This document shows positions 33,560 through 44,933 of a DNA stretch of 63,152 nucleotides, piece by piece. Numbering within the stretch: the stretch's first letter is position 1; each line of letters starts with the position of its first letter. The position numbers were made by a program, and so were the translations under genes. This stretch comes from Firmicutes bacterium CAG:555 (GTDB lineage Bacteria; Bacillota; Clostridia; Oscillospirales; Oscillospiraceae), in the NCBI GenBank assembly GCA_000431075.1, contig HF986900.1, forward strand, positions 116,243 to 179,394. The letters are read 5' to 3'. The notes beneath the pieces were generated by a model, which saw only the letters and a program-made list of their open reading frames with translations, was not told where the DNA came from and searched no databases.

Positions 33560-35753
33560 CAGCAATAAGCCTCAAACGCAGCGCACTGTAGCGCCTTGAC
33601 TGCTTGTTGTTATCTATCATGCGGTGGGCGATATTATCGTCGCCGACCATGATCAGCAGCTCCTTTGCCCTTGTGACTGCCGTATACAGCACCCCCCTTG
33701 TGAGGAGCATCTGAACATCGCCGCTGAGTGCCAGCACGACGGCTCTATACTCGCTGCCCTGCGATTTGTGCACCGTCAGCGCCCAAGCGTGCTCAAGCTC
33801 GTTGAGCATCTCAAAGCTGTAGGTCGCAAGCTTGTCCTCAAAGTCAACGGTAAGCGTCTCTGTAATGGGATCAATCTGGGCGATCGTTCCGATATCACCG
33901 TTATAAACGCCTGCGCCGCTTACGCCGCCTTTGGTTTTCCATATGGTGTCATAATTGTTTTTGGTCTGAATGACCCTGTCGCCGACACGGAACACCGCTT
34001 CGCCGAAAAGCTTTTCCTTCTTGATCTCGCTCGGCGGATTGAGCGCCGCCTGCAAGCGCTTATTGAGGTTCACGGTGCCGGTCTCGCCCTTTCTCGTAGG
34101 TGAAAGCACCTGAATACTTGCAGATGGTATCTTCATGTTCTCGGGAAGTCTTCGTGCGCACAGCTCGACTATCGTCTCGACCGCCGTGCCGCCCTTGAGC
34201 CTGCGCAGGCGGAAAAAGTCGCCGGTGTTGGCCTCAAAGTCGGGGTGCTCTCCCCTGTTTATCATATGTGCATTGCGCACGATGCGGCTGTCGCCCTTTT
34301 GGCGGAAAATCTCTGTCAGCCGCACGGTGGGTACGGTCTGGCTTCGTATGATATCCGAAAAGACATTGCCGGGGCCTACCGAGGGAAGCTGATCGGCGTC
34401 ACCGACCAATACGAGCCTGCAGCCGGGTTTAAGCGCCTTTAACAGCGAGCTCATAAGTGTTATGTCAACCATTGAGCACTCGTCAAGAACCAGTGCATCG
34501 CAGTTTAACGGGTCGCCTTCGTGCTTTGAAAAGACAACTGTCTCGCCGTCCTCGGCCATTTTTGCACCGAGCAGCCTGTGAATGGTGGATGCTTCCCTTC
34601 CGGTGAGCTCGCTCATGCGTTTTGCCGCTCTGCCGGTCGGGGCAGCAAGCAGCGTTTCAAGCTCAAGCTCATCGTATAGGCTCAAAATGCCTTTTAAAAT
34701 CGTAGTTTTGCCCGTGCCCGGGCCGCCGGTAATGACAAGTATGCGATTATTAAGCGCAAGCTCGATAGAGTGCTTTTGAAGCGGCGCATAGCTGATGTCA
34801 TACAGGCTTTCAAGCTTGGTTATCAGCCGTTCGATGTTGGCGCTGCTCTTGGTTTTGAGACCGACCATGCTTTTAAGGCGCTCGGCAGTATAGGTCTCGG
34901 CCTCGTATAGCTCGGTAAGGTAGCAAACATTGAGGTTTGCTACTTTATCGCAAACGAGCCCGCCGTTTTCCGATAGGCTGTCGATAGCGTCCGACACCAA
35001 ATCCGCCGGCACGGAGATGAGCTGAGAGGTCGCAGCAATAAGCTTATCTCTCGGAATAAAGCAGTGGCCGTTGCCGCTGTTGTGCTGAAGCTCAAACAAA
35101 ACAGCGGCCGAAATTCTGTTTATGCTGTCGCCCTCGATGCCGAGCTCAAGCGCAAGATTATCCGCCTCGGCAAAGCTTGCGCCGATGTGGCTTGCGGAGA
35201 TTATGTACGGGTTTTCATGCACCGTTTCAAGTGCCGCCGATCCGTAGGCTCTATATAGCTTGAGCGCAACAAGCGGCTTAATGCCATAAGCGCACAAAAA
35301 CTCCGTTAGCCGTCTCACTCCTGCCTGCTTTTTGAAGCTTGCGCTCAGATCCTTTGCCTTGGTAAGGCTGATGCCCTTTATCTCCGCAAGCTTTTCCGGG
35401 TGCATTTCGAGTACATCAAGTGACTTTTCCTTAAACCTGTCAACGATAAGTGCCGCCGTAGCGGGACCAATGCCTTTAACGGTGCTCCCGGCAAGATACT
35501 CATAAATGCCGTCGGCTGAGGTCGGCAGCAGCCTGTTTGACTGCTCTATCTTGAACTGCCTGCCGTGCTGGGCATGCGTCACCCACGAGCCCTCGGCAGA
35601 GATCATCTCACCCGGTGCGATATACGGAAGGCAGCCGACGGCAGTGACCATCTCACCGCTGTCTGTCTCCATACGCACGACAGCATAACCGTTTTCGTCG
35701 TTAAGATAAATGACTGAGCTTATTATTCCATTTATCTCAGTTTGCTCTACCAT
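33552..35753 (-). CDS. recD2: RecD-like ATP-dependent DNA helicase RecD2
   Basis: 733 aa. An N-terminal OB/helix-hairpin-helix region (about 1-250, with GIGPATAALIVDRF) precedes the SF1B helicase core: Walker A ITGGPGTGKTTIL, VLDECSMVD, VGDADQLPSVGPGNV, and HAWALTVHKSQGSEY. This layout is RecD2, which works without RecB/RecC. The start at 35753 (MVEQTEINGI) has GGAG 6 nt upstream. It overlaps the preceding small membrane protein by 17 nt. Confidence 0.94.
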   Translation of the reverse strand: MVEQTEINGIISSVIYLNDENGYAVVRMETDSGEMVTAVGCLPYIAPGEMISAEGSWVTHAQHGRQFKIEQSNRLLPTSADGIYEYLAGSTVKGIGPATAALIVDRFKEKSLDVLEMHPEKLAEIKGISLTKAKDLSASFKKQAGVRRLTEFLCAYGIKPLVALKLYRAYGSAALETVHENPYIISASHIGASFAEADNLALELGIEGDSINRISAAVLFELQHNSGNGHCFIPRDKLIAATSQLISVPADLVSDAIDSLSENGGLVCDKVANLNVCYLTELYEAETYTAERLKSMVGLKTKSSANIERLITKLESLYDISYAPLQKHSIELALNNRILVITGGPGTGKTTILKGILSLYDELELETLLAAPTGRAAKRMSELTGREASTIHRLLGAKMAEDGETVVFSKHEGDPLNCDALVLDECSMVDITLMSSLLKALKPGCRLVLVGDADQLPSVGPGNVFSDIIRSQTVPTVRLTEIFRQKGDSRIVRNAHMINRGEHPDFEANTGDFFRLRRLKGGTAVETIVELCARRLPENMKIPSASIQVLSPTRKGETGTVNLNKRLQAALNPPSEIKKEKLFGEAVFRVGDRVIQTKNNYDTIWKTKGGVSGAGVYNGDIGTIAQIDPITETLTVDFEDKLATYSFEMLNELEHAWALTVHKSQGSEYRAVVLALSGDVQMLLTRGVLYTAVTRAKELLIMVGDDNIAHRMIDNNKQSRRYSALRLRLIADD

Positions 35754-36066
35754 AGCTTTCTCCATCTTTTGATAGTGTAATATAGCCGTAATTCTCGGCA
35801 TAAGACTCGGCAATGTGCTTCGCAGCGGAATCGGCATTGCAAGCGTCTATGCGCAAATTTGCCCTCAGTGTGCCGTTATCACGCAGCCATACAAAGCCTT
35901 TTATGGTCTGCTCAAGCTTCGGTTCGGCGCCTATAACTTGAAGCTCAATACTTATGTTTGTGTTCTCTCCGCTTGTTATGGGCGTGAGCAGCAGGCCCTT
36001 TAGCGCCCAAAGCATAATAAGAAGTATTGTTGTTATCGCAAGACCTACTATAAAATCGACAAACAT
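35737..36066 (-). CDS. Small single-pass membrane protein of unknown function
   Basis: 109 aa. One N-terminal membrane helix (VDFIVGLAITTILLIMLWAL) followed by a soluble domain of about 80 residues with alternating strand-like segments (NISIELQVIGAEPKLEQT, NLRIDACNADSAA). The start at 36066 has AGGAGG 6 nt upstream, which supports it as a real gene. It sits 44 nt after uvrA and overlaps recD2. I recognise no family. Confidence 0.72.
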   Translation of the reverse strand: MFVDFIVGLAITTILLIMLWALKGLLLTPITSGENTNISIELQVIGAEPKLEQTIKGFVWLRDNGTLRANLRIDACNADSAAKHIAESYAENYGYITLSKDGESYGRAN

Positions 36067-36110
36067 ACCCAGCCTCCTTTGTGCATTATATGAGACTGAG
36101 CACGGTAGGG

Positions 36111-38945
<2,835 letters not shown>

Positions 38946-38950
38946 TTAAG

Positions 38951-39424
38951 TTACACCAACTCTGCGTAGCTTCCTCGTGTGAGCTTAACAAGCTCGTCCG
39001 GCGCAAGCTCGACCTGATAGCCGATTTTACCTGCGCTGACCATAATGGTAGCTTTGTCTGCTGCGCTTATATCATAAAATGTCTTGTACTGCTTTTTCAT
39101 TCCGACCGGCGAGCAGCCGCCACGAACATAACCCGTCAGCGCATTTATCTCGCTGACATGGATCATCGCAACCGACTTCTCCCCGCTTGCCTTTGCCGCC
39201 TTTTTAAGATCAAGCTCGCCTATCACGGGAATAACGAACACATATATTGTCTTGCTTGCGCCTCTTGCAACAAGCGTTTTGAACACCTGCTCGGGGTTCT
39301 GCTCGCATATTCTTGCAACGGTCAGCCCGTCAACTGCCTCGTCACCGTGCGGGTATTCATGCGGAATATAGCTTATCTTTTTCTGCTCTAAAAGGCGCAT
39401 GACATTTGTCTTTTGCTCTTTCAT
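38951..39424 (-). CDS. ybaK: Cys-tRNA(Pro) deacylase YbaK
   Basis: 157 aa. The YbaK/EbsC pattern is clear: KISYIPHEYPHGDEAVDG, QVFKTLVARG with the conserved Lys, VIPVIGELDLKKAAKA, and GYVRGGCSPVGMKK. It hydrolyses Cys-tRNA(Pro) made by error-prone ProRS. The start at 39424 lies just after AGGTGACAAG. It is the first gene of the uvrA-recD2-comF-mreB transcript. Confidence 0.92.
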   Translation of the reverse strand: MKEQKTNVMRLLEQKKISYIPHEYPHGDEAVDGLTVARICEQNPEQVFKTLVARGASKTIYVFVIPVIGELDLKKAAKASGEKSVAMIHVSEINALTGYVRGGCSPVGMKKQYKTFYDISAADKATIMVSAGKIGYQVELAPDELVKLTRGSYAELV

Positions 39425-39448
39425 CTTGTCACCTCTTTCAACCAATCT

Positions 39449-39477
39449 ATTATATCCTTTTTTCTCTTTTCTTTCAA
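39449..39477 (-). promoter_or_regulatory. Sigma-A promoter of ybaK-uvrA
   Basis: On the minus strand TTGAAA (39472-39477), 17-nt spacer, TATAAT (39449-39454). Confidence 0.82.
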
Positions 39478-39481
39478 CACA

Positions 39482-39520
39482 AAAATGAGGGTCTCCGCCT
39501 AATACGAAGACCCTCATTTT
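39482..39520 (-). terminator. Terminator after the TetR-family gene
   Basis: AAAATGAGGGTCT and AGACCCTCATTTT form a perfect 13-bp stem with a 13-nt loop, followed by TTTTTG on the minus strand. It lies directly before the ybaK promoter. Confidence 0.88.
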
Positions 39521-39528
39521 GCTGTTAT

Positions 39529-40086
39529 TCAGTTTTTCTGAAACCTTGACAGCATGCTCTCGATACTACCGTCAAGCACCTTGATAAACTTCTCCTCGGT
39601 TATCTCGGGGGGCAACTCCATGTTCCTGTCGAGCCACTGCGAGATAAGACCGACAACGCCATTTGCGTAAAATTCGCAAACGAACTCAAGATCGGACCAC
39701 TCAATGTTCTTACCTTCTGCAACGATGACAGCAAAGCTGTGGATGCAGTAGTGCAGTCTGCGCTTAAAGTAACGCAGGAAGTATGAGCGGTTGTTGGAGT
39801 TATAGACATTCAGGACGAATAGCTTGTTGTTGTAGAGATAATGGAAGAATGTGAGAACATTCTCACGCCAATTCTCATACAGTATCTCCTGCGGCAAAGT
39901 CCTGTTCGCGTCTTCCTCGAACACCCACTCGAGCAGGTCATAAACATCATCAAAGTGATAATAGAAGGTCTGGCGGTTAACACCGCACTCCTCAACAAGG
40001 TCTTTTACGGTTATCTTATCGATAGGCTTGATGGTAAGCATCTTTTTAAGCGCATTACCAAGTGATTCTTTTGTCGAAGTAGCCAT
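39529..40086 (-). CDS. TetR/AcrR family transcriptional regulator
   Basis: 185 aa. The N-terminal HTH is in ITVKDLVEECGVNRQTFYYH, preceded by a start typical of the DhaS-like subgroup (ATSTKESLGNALKKML). The C-terminal domain (FFHYLYNNKLFVLNVYNSN) matches TetR_C_7/8-type ligand domains. The start at 40086 has GGAGG 6 nt upstream. It is divergent from gluQ across 129 nt; its target is not evident, though a spaced inverted repeat lies in that gap. Confidence 0.9.
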   Translation of the reverse strand: MATSTKESLGNALKKMLTIKPIDKITVKDLVEECGVNRQTFYYHFDDVYDLLEWVFEEDANRTLPQEILYENWRENVLTFFHYLYNNKLFVLNVYNSNNRSYFLRYFKRRLHYCIHSFAVIVAEGKNIEWSDLEFVCEFYANGVVGLISQWLDRNMELPPEITEEKFIKVLDGSIESMLSRFQKN

Positions 40087-40215
40087 AATTGCCCTCCATA
40101 CATAATTATTATAATCTCTTTATACCACATGTTTAGAAAAAATGATAGTTGTTTATTTAATTTTTCTCGTAAATATGATAAAATATATATAAAAAATCTA
40201 AACAAAGGGTTAAAT

Positions 40216-41139
40216 ATGTACAAAAAAGCTACTGTTACAGGGCGCTTTGCACCAAGTCCAAGCGGTGTTATGCACTTAGGAAACCTGTCATCATACCTGC
40301 TTGCTTGGTTGGATGCTCGCTCTAAGGACGGAAAAATTATATTGCGGATAGAGGATCTTGACCCCGACAGGTGTTCAAAGGAGTATGCCTTGCTGCTTGC
40401 AGACGACCTCCGCTTTCTTGGTCTTGACTGGGATAACGAGCTCAGCGAGGAGTATTATCAAAGCAACCGCACGGAGCTTTATGAGGATATATTCGGGCAG
40501 CTTTTAAAGCATGACATGCTCTACCCCTGCTATTGCAGCCGAAGCCAGCGCTTAGCCACTTCCGCACCGCACCCGGGAGAATGTACGCATGACACAGGCT
40601 GTAGGTGCAGACACTTGAGCCGATCGGAGCGAATGGAGCTTGAAAGGCTCGGCAAGAGACCTGCATGGAAAATTCATGTACCGGATAAGGAAATAATTTT
40701 TGTTGATGGGCACTATGGGCGCATAAGGCAGAACCTCGCCGATGGCGGGGACTTCATCATAAGGCGCTCAGACGGCGTTTTTGCCTATCAGCTTGCAGTG
40801 TCGTTCGATGACATGGACATGGGCGTAGACCGTGTCGTTCGCGGCCGTGACCTCTTAAGCTCAACGGCACGGCAGATATGGCTCATAAGCGAGCTGGGCG
40901 GCTCACCGCCGGAATACTGCCACGCCCCCCTGCTGCTTTCTGAGGACGGTAGGAAGCTTTCAAAGCGTGACGGTGATTTGAATATAATGAGTTTAAGGCA
41001 GAACCACACGCCGGAAGAAATTATCGGATATCTTGCCGCTCGATTGGGTTTAGGTGACGGCAAACCCATCAGTGTGCAGAAGCTCTTACAAACTTTCGAT
41101 TGGTCACTCGTGCCGAAAAACGATATAACAATAAAATGA
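40216..41139 (+). CDS. gluQ: Glutamyl-queuosine tRNA(Asp) synthetase
   Basis: 307 aa, a GluRS catalytic core without anticodon domain. TGRFAPSPSGVMHLGN holds the HIGH-like motif, IEDLDPDR follows, YPCYCSRS with later CRC suggests the zinc site, and KLSKRDGD is the KMSKS motif. It attaches Glu to queuosine in tRNA(Asp). The start at 40216 has AAGGG 6 nt upstream; earlier in-frame starts would lie in AT-rich leader. Its stop codon lies inside the terminator shared with the HAD gene. Confidence 0.93.
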   Translation: MYKKATVTGRFAPSPSGVMHLGNLSSYLLAWLDARSKDGKIILRIEDLDPDRCSKEYALLLADDLRFLGLDWDNELSEEYYQSNRTELYEDIFGQLLKHDMLYPCYCSRSQRLATSAPHPGECTHDTGCRCRHLSRSERMELERLGKRPAWKIHVPDKEIIFVDGHYGRIRQNLADGGDFIIRRSDGVFAYQLAVSFDDMDMGVDRVVRGRDLLSSTARQIWLISELGGSPPEYCHAPLLLSEDGRKLSKRDGDLNIMSLRQNHTPEEIIGYLAARLGLGDGKPISVQKLLQTFDWSLVPKNDITIK

Positions 41140-41163
41140 AGCCTGCGATGCAGGCTTCATTTT
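41133..41163. terminator. Bidirectional terminator shared by gluQ and the HAD phosphatase gene
   Basis: AAAATGAAGCCTGC and GCAGGCTTCATTTT form a perfect 14-bp stem with a 3-nt loop. The gluQ stop (41137-41139) is in one arm and the stop of the convergent gene starts at the last base of the other. Confidence 0.92.
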
Positions 41164-41957
41164 CACATATTTGCTTTTAAGATATCTGCAATGTCAACAA
41201 CGCTGTTCAGAACATAATCGGGCTTGCGTTCGGCCTTTTCGATATCCTCAAGCGCACTCTCGCCGGACAGGACGCACACGGACACGGCGCCCGCATTCTG
41301 CGCAACGGCAATGTCGGTATACAGTCTGTCACCCACGCAGCAAATCTGCCCATTGGGAACTCCGGTCATTGTAGATATTATGTCAACCATATTGCGGTTG
41401 GGTTTTCCGATATATTCCGGCTTTACGCCGCTTGCCGCCGTGAGCAGAGCGCATATGCTGCCGCAGTCGGGCAGAACTTCGTTTGCAGGCATCGGGCAGA
41501 CCCAATCGGGGTTTGCGGCAATAAACGCTGCACCATGTCGCAAGTAGTGCACCGCCTTGTCGAGCTTTTCATAGGTAAGCTCAGTATCAAAGCCAACGCA
41601 GACGACTTTTACATCGTCCTCACCGAGCTTCACACCGTAGCTTTCAAGCTCGCCCATAAATGCCTTTGTACCGACGGGATAAACGGTGCAGCCGGGGAAC
41701 TTGGTGTTGAGATACATGGCGGTCGCCATGCCGGAGGTGAAAACATTCTCCATCTCGCAGGGGAAGCCGAGCTTGCGCAGTCTCGTGACATAGTCTATGC
41801 CGGCTCTCGACGAGTTGTTTGTAAGGTAAATATACTGCCTGCCGCTTGCTTTTATGGTGTTGATATAATCAACTGCGCCGTCAAACACCTCGTCGCCGAG
41901 GTAAAGGGTACCATCCATATCAAGCAGAAAAAGTTTGGTGTTTAAAAGCTTATCCAT
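41163..41957 (-). CDS. HAD-IIA family hydrolase (NagD/p-nitrophenylphosphatase type)
   Basis: 264 aa. Motif I LFLLDMDGTLYLGD, motif II YLTNNSSR, the IIA cap region with PVGTKAF and AANPDWVCPM, YIGKPNRNM, and motif IV CVGDRLYTDIAVAQNAGA. Probably a cytosolic sugar- or nucleotide-phosphate phosphatase. I prefer ATG 41957 (GGAG 7 nt upstream) over the adjoining GTG. It has its own promoter with a palindrome over the -10. Confidence 0.92.
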   Translation of the reverse strand: MDKLLNTKLFLLDMDGTLYLGDEVFDGAVDYINTIKASGRQYIYLTNNSSRAGIDYVTRLRKLGFPCEMENVFTSGMATAMYLNTKFPGCTVYPVGTKAFMGELESYGVKLGEDDVKVVCVGFDTELTYEKLDKAVHYLRHGAAFIAANPDWVCPMPANEVLPDCGSICALLTAASGVKPEYIGKPNRNMVDIISTMTGVPNGQICCVGDRLYTDIAVAQNAGAVSVCVLSGESALEDIEKAERKPDYVLNSVVDIADILKANM

Positions 41958-41982
41958 CACATATCTCCTATATTTCGAATGT

Positions 41983-42015
41983 GGCTATTATATAGCCTTT
42001 TTTTCCGAAAATCAA
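41983..42015 (-). promoter_or_regulatory. Sigma-A promoter with overlapping palindrome, HAD gene
   Basis: On the minus strand TTGATT (42010-42015), 17-nt spacer, TATAAT (41987-41992). The -10 lies inside the perfect inverted repeat GGCTAT-ATA-ATAGCC (41983-41997), a possible operator. Confidence 0.8.
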
Positions 42016-42082
42016 CAGCGTATCTATGCAAGGGCAAAGTTGTGTGATATTATTTACTTATCAAATATTATGGAGAGCTGCT

Positions 42083-44398
42083 ATGACTATTCCGTTTAAT
42101 AACAATTGGCTGTTCACAAGCGACTATGACGCAGGATTTGACAGTGCCGAAACCGTCAGACTGCCGCACACCGTGCGTGAAATACCGTACAATTACATTG
42201 ACTGCCAAGATTATCAGATGCTCTGCGGCTATAAAAAGAGCTTCTTTGTCCCCGAGAATTGGCAGGGTAAGCGCATACTTTTGCGCTTTGATGGTGCTGC
42301 ACACGATGCCACAGTCTACTGCAACAGCAAATTAGCTGCGCACCACGCCTGTGGCTACACCGCCTTTACCGCTGATTTAACGGAGTTTCTGAAATTTGGT
42401 CAGGAAAACACCGTTACTGTCAGACTTGACACAAGAGAGAACCTTAACATTCCGCCCTTCGGCTTTGTCATAGATTACCTTTGCTACGGTGGTCTGTACC
42501 GTGATGTCGAGCTTGAAGTGAGAAACAGCACATATATAAAAAATGTCCTCATCGAGAACACCGGCCTGCGTGATATCTCGGTGAGTATCGACACCTCATG
42601 CAAACTAAAAGTCGGCAAGCTGGTGGCAGAGATCTTTGACGCAGACGGCAAGGTCGCAGCATCGGCGATGGGGGCCAAGTTTAAGCTCACTGTGCCCGAC
42701 GGCAAGCTTTGGTCGCCGGACAATCCGTATCTTTACACCTTAAAAGCAAAGATAGTCGACGGCGACACAGTCCTCGACGAAAAGTCCTACCGTTTCGGTC
42801 TCAGGACAGCAAAGTTTGAAAACGACGGCTTTTACCTAAACGGCAAGAAAATGAAGCTCCGTGGGCTTAACCGGCACCAAAGCTTTGCTTACACGGGCTA
42901 TGCGATGCCAAAGTCAATGCAAAGACTTGATGCGGATATCCTCAAAAACGAGCTCGGTGTCAACGCTGTGCGCACCTCGCACTATCCGCAATCGCAGCAT
43001 TTTGTAGACAGGTGCGATGAGCTCGGTCTGCTCGTATTTACCGAGATACCAGGCTGGCAGCATATCGGAAACGATGCTTGGAAGGATCAAGCGGTTGAGA
43101 ACACCCGTGAGATGGTCACGCAGTATATGCACCACCCGTCTATAATTCTTTGGGGCGTCAGGATAAACGAGTCGCAGGATGATGACGGACTGTACAAGAG
43201 GACAAATGCCGTTGCTCACGAGCTTGACCGTTCCCGCCAGACCAGCGGTGTCAGATATATTGAAAAGAGCAGTCTGCTTGAAGATGTTTACGCATTCAAT
43301 GACTTTTCACACAGTGGCAATAACGCTGGTCTTAAGGCCAAAAATAGCGTTACATCCAACAAACGCCGCCCGTATCTTGTCTCGGAGTGCAACGGACACA
43401 TGTTCCCCACGAAAGCATTTGACGATGAGCGCCACCGCCTGAGTCATGCTCTGCGCCATGCCAAGGTACTTGACGCAATGTACGCTGCCGACGACATCTG
43501 CGGCATATTCCCGTGGTGCATGTTTGACTACAACACGCACAAGGACTTCGGCAGTGGGGACGGTGTATGCTACCACGGCGTCATGGATATGTTCAGAAAT
43601 CCGAAGTTAGCAGCCGCCGTTTATGCAAGTCAATCCGAGGAAAATCCCTGCTGTGTCGTATCCTCGTCCATGGATATCGGCGAGCACCCTGCCGGTGATA
43701 TCGGCAGCGTCTATGTGTTCACCAATGCCGATAGCGTGCGACTTTTTAAGAACGGCTTGCTCGTAAAGGAGTTTTACCCCGACAGCGAAAGCTACCCTGC
43801 GCTGCCCCACCCGCCTGTTGTAATTGATGATTTTATCGGTGATCTTCTCGAAACGCAGGAAAGCTTCGATGCCAAGACCGCCGAACAGCTAAAGGAGTGC
43901 CTGTGTGCGGTTGCAAAGTACGGCACAAGTGCTCTGCCGCCGAAGTATCTGTTCAAGCTCGGAAAGCTCATGCTGCTCAAGGGACTAAAGTTTTCCGACG
44001 GCGTTGAGCTCTATGGCAAATATGTGAGCAACTGGGGCGGTGAGGCGACCGAATGGCGCTTTGACGCTGTCAAAAACGGCGATGTCGTAAAATCGGTTAT
44101 CAAAAAGCCCGGTCAAAAGGCACACATTGAAGTTGAAGTCAGCAGCACCGAGCTTTACGAGGGTGACACATATGATGTCGCCGCCGTCAGGATATATGCA
44201 AGAGATGAACTCGGTAATTCCGCCGTATATTATCAAGAACCAGTCATTTTAAGTTGTTCCGATGGTCTTGAAATCATCGGCCCGCATGTTATCTCTCTCA
44301 AGGGCGGCTGCGGCGGCACATATGTTAAAACGACCGGCATTACCGGTCACACCGAGCTGATGATAAATGATATCAAAGTCGATTTTATTATTAAGTGA
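42083..44398 (+). CDS. Glycoside hydrolase family 2 protein (beta-galactosidase/glucuronidase-like)
   Basis: 771 aa, no signal peptide, so cytosolic. N-terminal sugar-binding beta domain (about 1-150, FAYHACGYTAF-like HHACGYTAFTADL), an immunoglobulin-like domain, then the TIM barrel with LRGLNRHQSF, AVRTSHYPQSQHFVD, the acid/base Glu363 in GVRINESQD and the nucleophile Glu435 in LVSECNGH. A C-terminal beta domain follows. Exact sugar specificity cannot be read. The start at 42083 has GGAG 7 nt upstream. It stands alone with no transporter nearby, divergent from the HAD gene. Confidence 0.9.
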   Translation: MTIPFNNNWLFTSDYDAGFDSAETVRLPHTVREIPYNYIDCQDYQMLCGYKKSFFVPENWQGKRILLRFDGAAHDATVYCNSKLAAHHACGYTAFTADLTEFLKFGQENTVTVRLDTRENLNIPPFGFVIDYLCYGGLYRDVELEVRNSTYIKNVLIENTGLRDISVSIDTSCKLKVGKLVAEIFDADGKVAASAMGAKFKLTVPDGKLWSPDNPYLYTLKAKIVDGDTVLDEKSYRFGLRTAKFENDGFYLNGKKMKLRGLNRHQSFAYTGYAMPKSMQRLDADILKNELGVNAVRTSHYPQSQHFVDRCDELGLLVFTEIPGWQHIGNDAWKDQAVENTREMVTQYMHHPSIILWGVRINESQDDDGLYKRTNAVAHELDRSRQTSGVRYIEKSSLLEDVYAFNDFSHSGNNAGLKAKNSVTSNKRRPYLVSECNGHMFPTKAFDDERHRLSHALRHAKVLDAMYAADDICGIFPWCMFDYNTHKDFGSGDGVCYHGVMDMFRNPKLAAAVYASQSEENPCCVVSSSMDIGEHPAGDIGSVYVFTNADSVRLFKNGLLVKEFYPDSESYPALPHPPVVIDDFIGDLLETQESFDAKTAEQLKECLCAVAKYGTSALPPKYLFKLGKLMLLKGLKFSDGVELYGKYVSNWGGEATEWRFDAVKNGDVVKSVIKKPGQKAHIEVEVSSTELYEGDTYDVAAVRIYARDELGNSAVYYQEPVILSCSDGLEIIGPHVISLKGGCGGTYVKTTGITGHTELMINDIKVDFIIK

Positions 44399-44494
44399 CA
44401 TTCTAAGACTGATTCTTCAAGCAAAAAGCAGATCATCAGAGTATTCATTCATACCCTTCCGCCACATGTAATACTTAATATTTAATATATATCA

Positions 44495-44526
44495 AAAACC
44501 CTGTTGGCAGACGCCAACAGGGTTTT
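44495..44526 (-). terminator. Terminator after tRNA-Thr
   Basis: AAAACCCTGTTGGC and GCCAACAGGGTTTT form a perfect 14-bp stem with a 4-nt loop, followed by a T on the minus strand after four paired Ts. It lies 5 nt after the tRNA 3' end. Confidence 0.88.
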
Positions 44527-44530
44527 ATTA

Positions 44531-44606
44531 TGGAGCTGGTGGGGTGACTCGAACACCTGACCTGCTGATTACGAATCAGCTGCTCTACCGACTGAGCTAC
44601 ACCAGC
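44531..44606 (-). tRNA. tRNA-Thr (anticodon CGU)
   Basis: A 76-nt cloverleaf with encoded CCA. Acceptor GCTGGTG/CACCAGC, D-arm GCTC/GAGC, anticodon arm GCTGA/TCAGC with loop TTCGTAA (CGT reads ACG), T-loop TTCGAGT. The only flaw is an A-C pair at the outer end of the T stem. It is a single-gene transcript with its own promoter and terminator. Confidence 0.96.
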
Positions 44607-44622
44607 AAACCACAGCTTTGAT

Positions 44623-44651
44623 ATTTTAGCATAATGTACAAGCAAAGTCAA
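44623..44651 (-). promoter_or_regulatory. Sigma-A promoter of tRNA-Thr
   Basis: On the minus strand TTGACT (44646-44651), 17-nt spacer, TAAAAT (44623-44628); transcription would start about 10 nt before the tRNA. Confidence 0.85.
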
Positions 44652-44933
44652 TCGAAATTATAATTACAGTATGTATTATTTGTTGTAACTTTATTGCAAA
44701 CTGTGAACGATCTCAAAAATTACAGCATTGAATTTCAAGGTTTTTTGAATGCAAAAGGTTGCAAAATAGTTACCATAACGAAGTGCGAAAATTATTATTC
44801 AAATAGTCATCAACATTTTCAACAGGTTTTTCAACATGCATTATCGCCTGCTATATCAGCGATTCTTGCAGTATTTCATTTTTTTGTAAAGTCTAAAACG
44901 AATATAAACAACAAAATAGAAACAATAAATTGT
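44652..44933. other. AT-rich intergenic region without a convincing gene
   Basis: 282 nt of clearly lower GC than its surroundings. It contains two tandem copies of TTTTCAACA (44816-44824 and 44828-44836), and just after the radC stop a weak minus-strand hairpin AAACAAT/ATTGTTT that may end the radC transcript. A plus-strand open frame crosses it but has no ribosome site and runs into radC. Confidence 0.5.
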
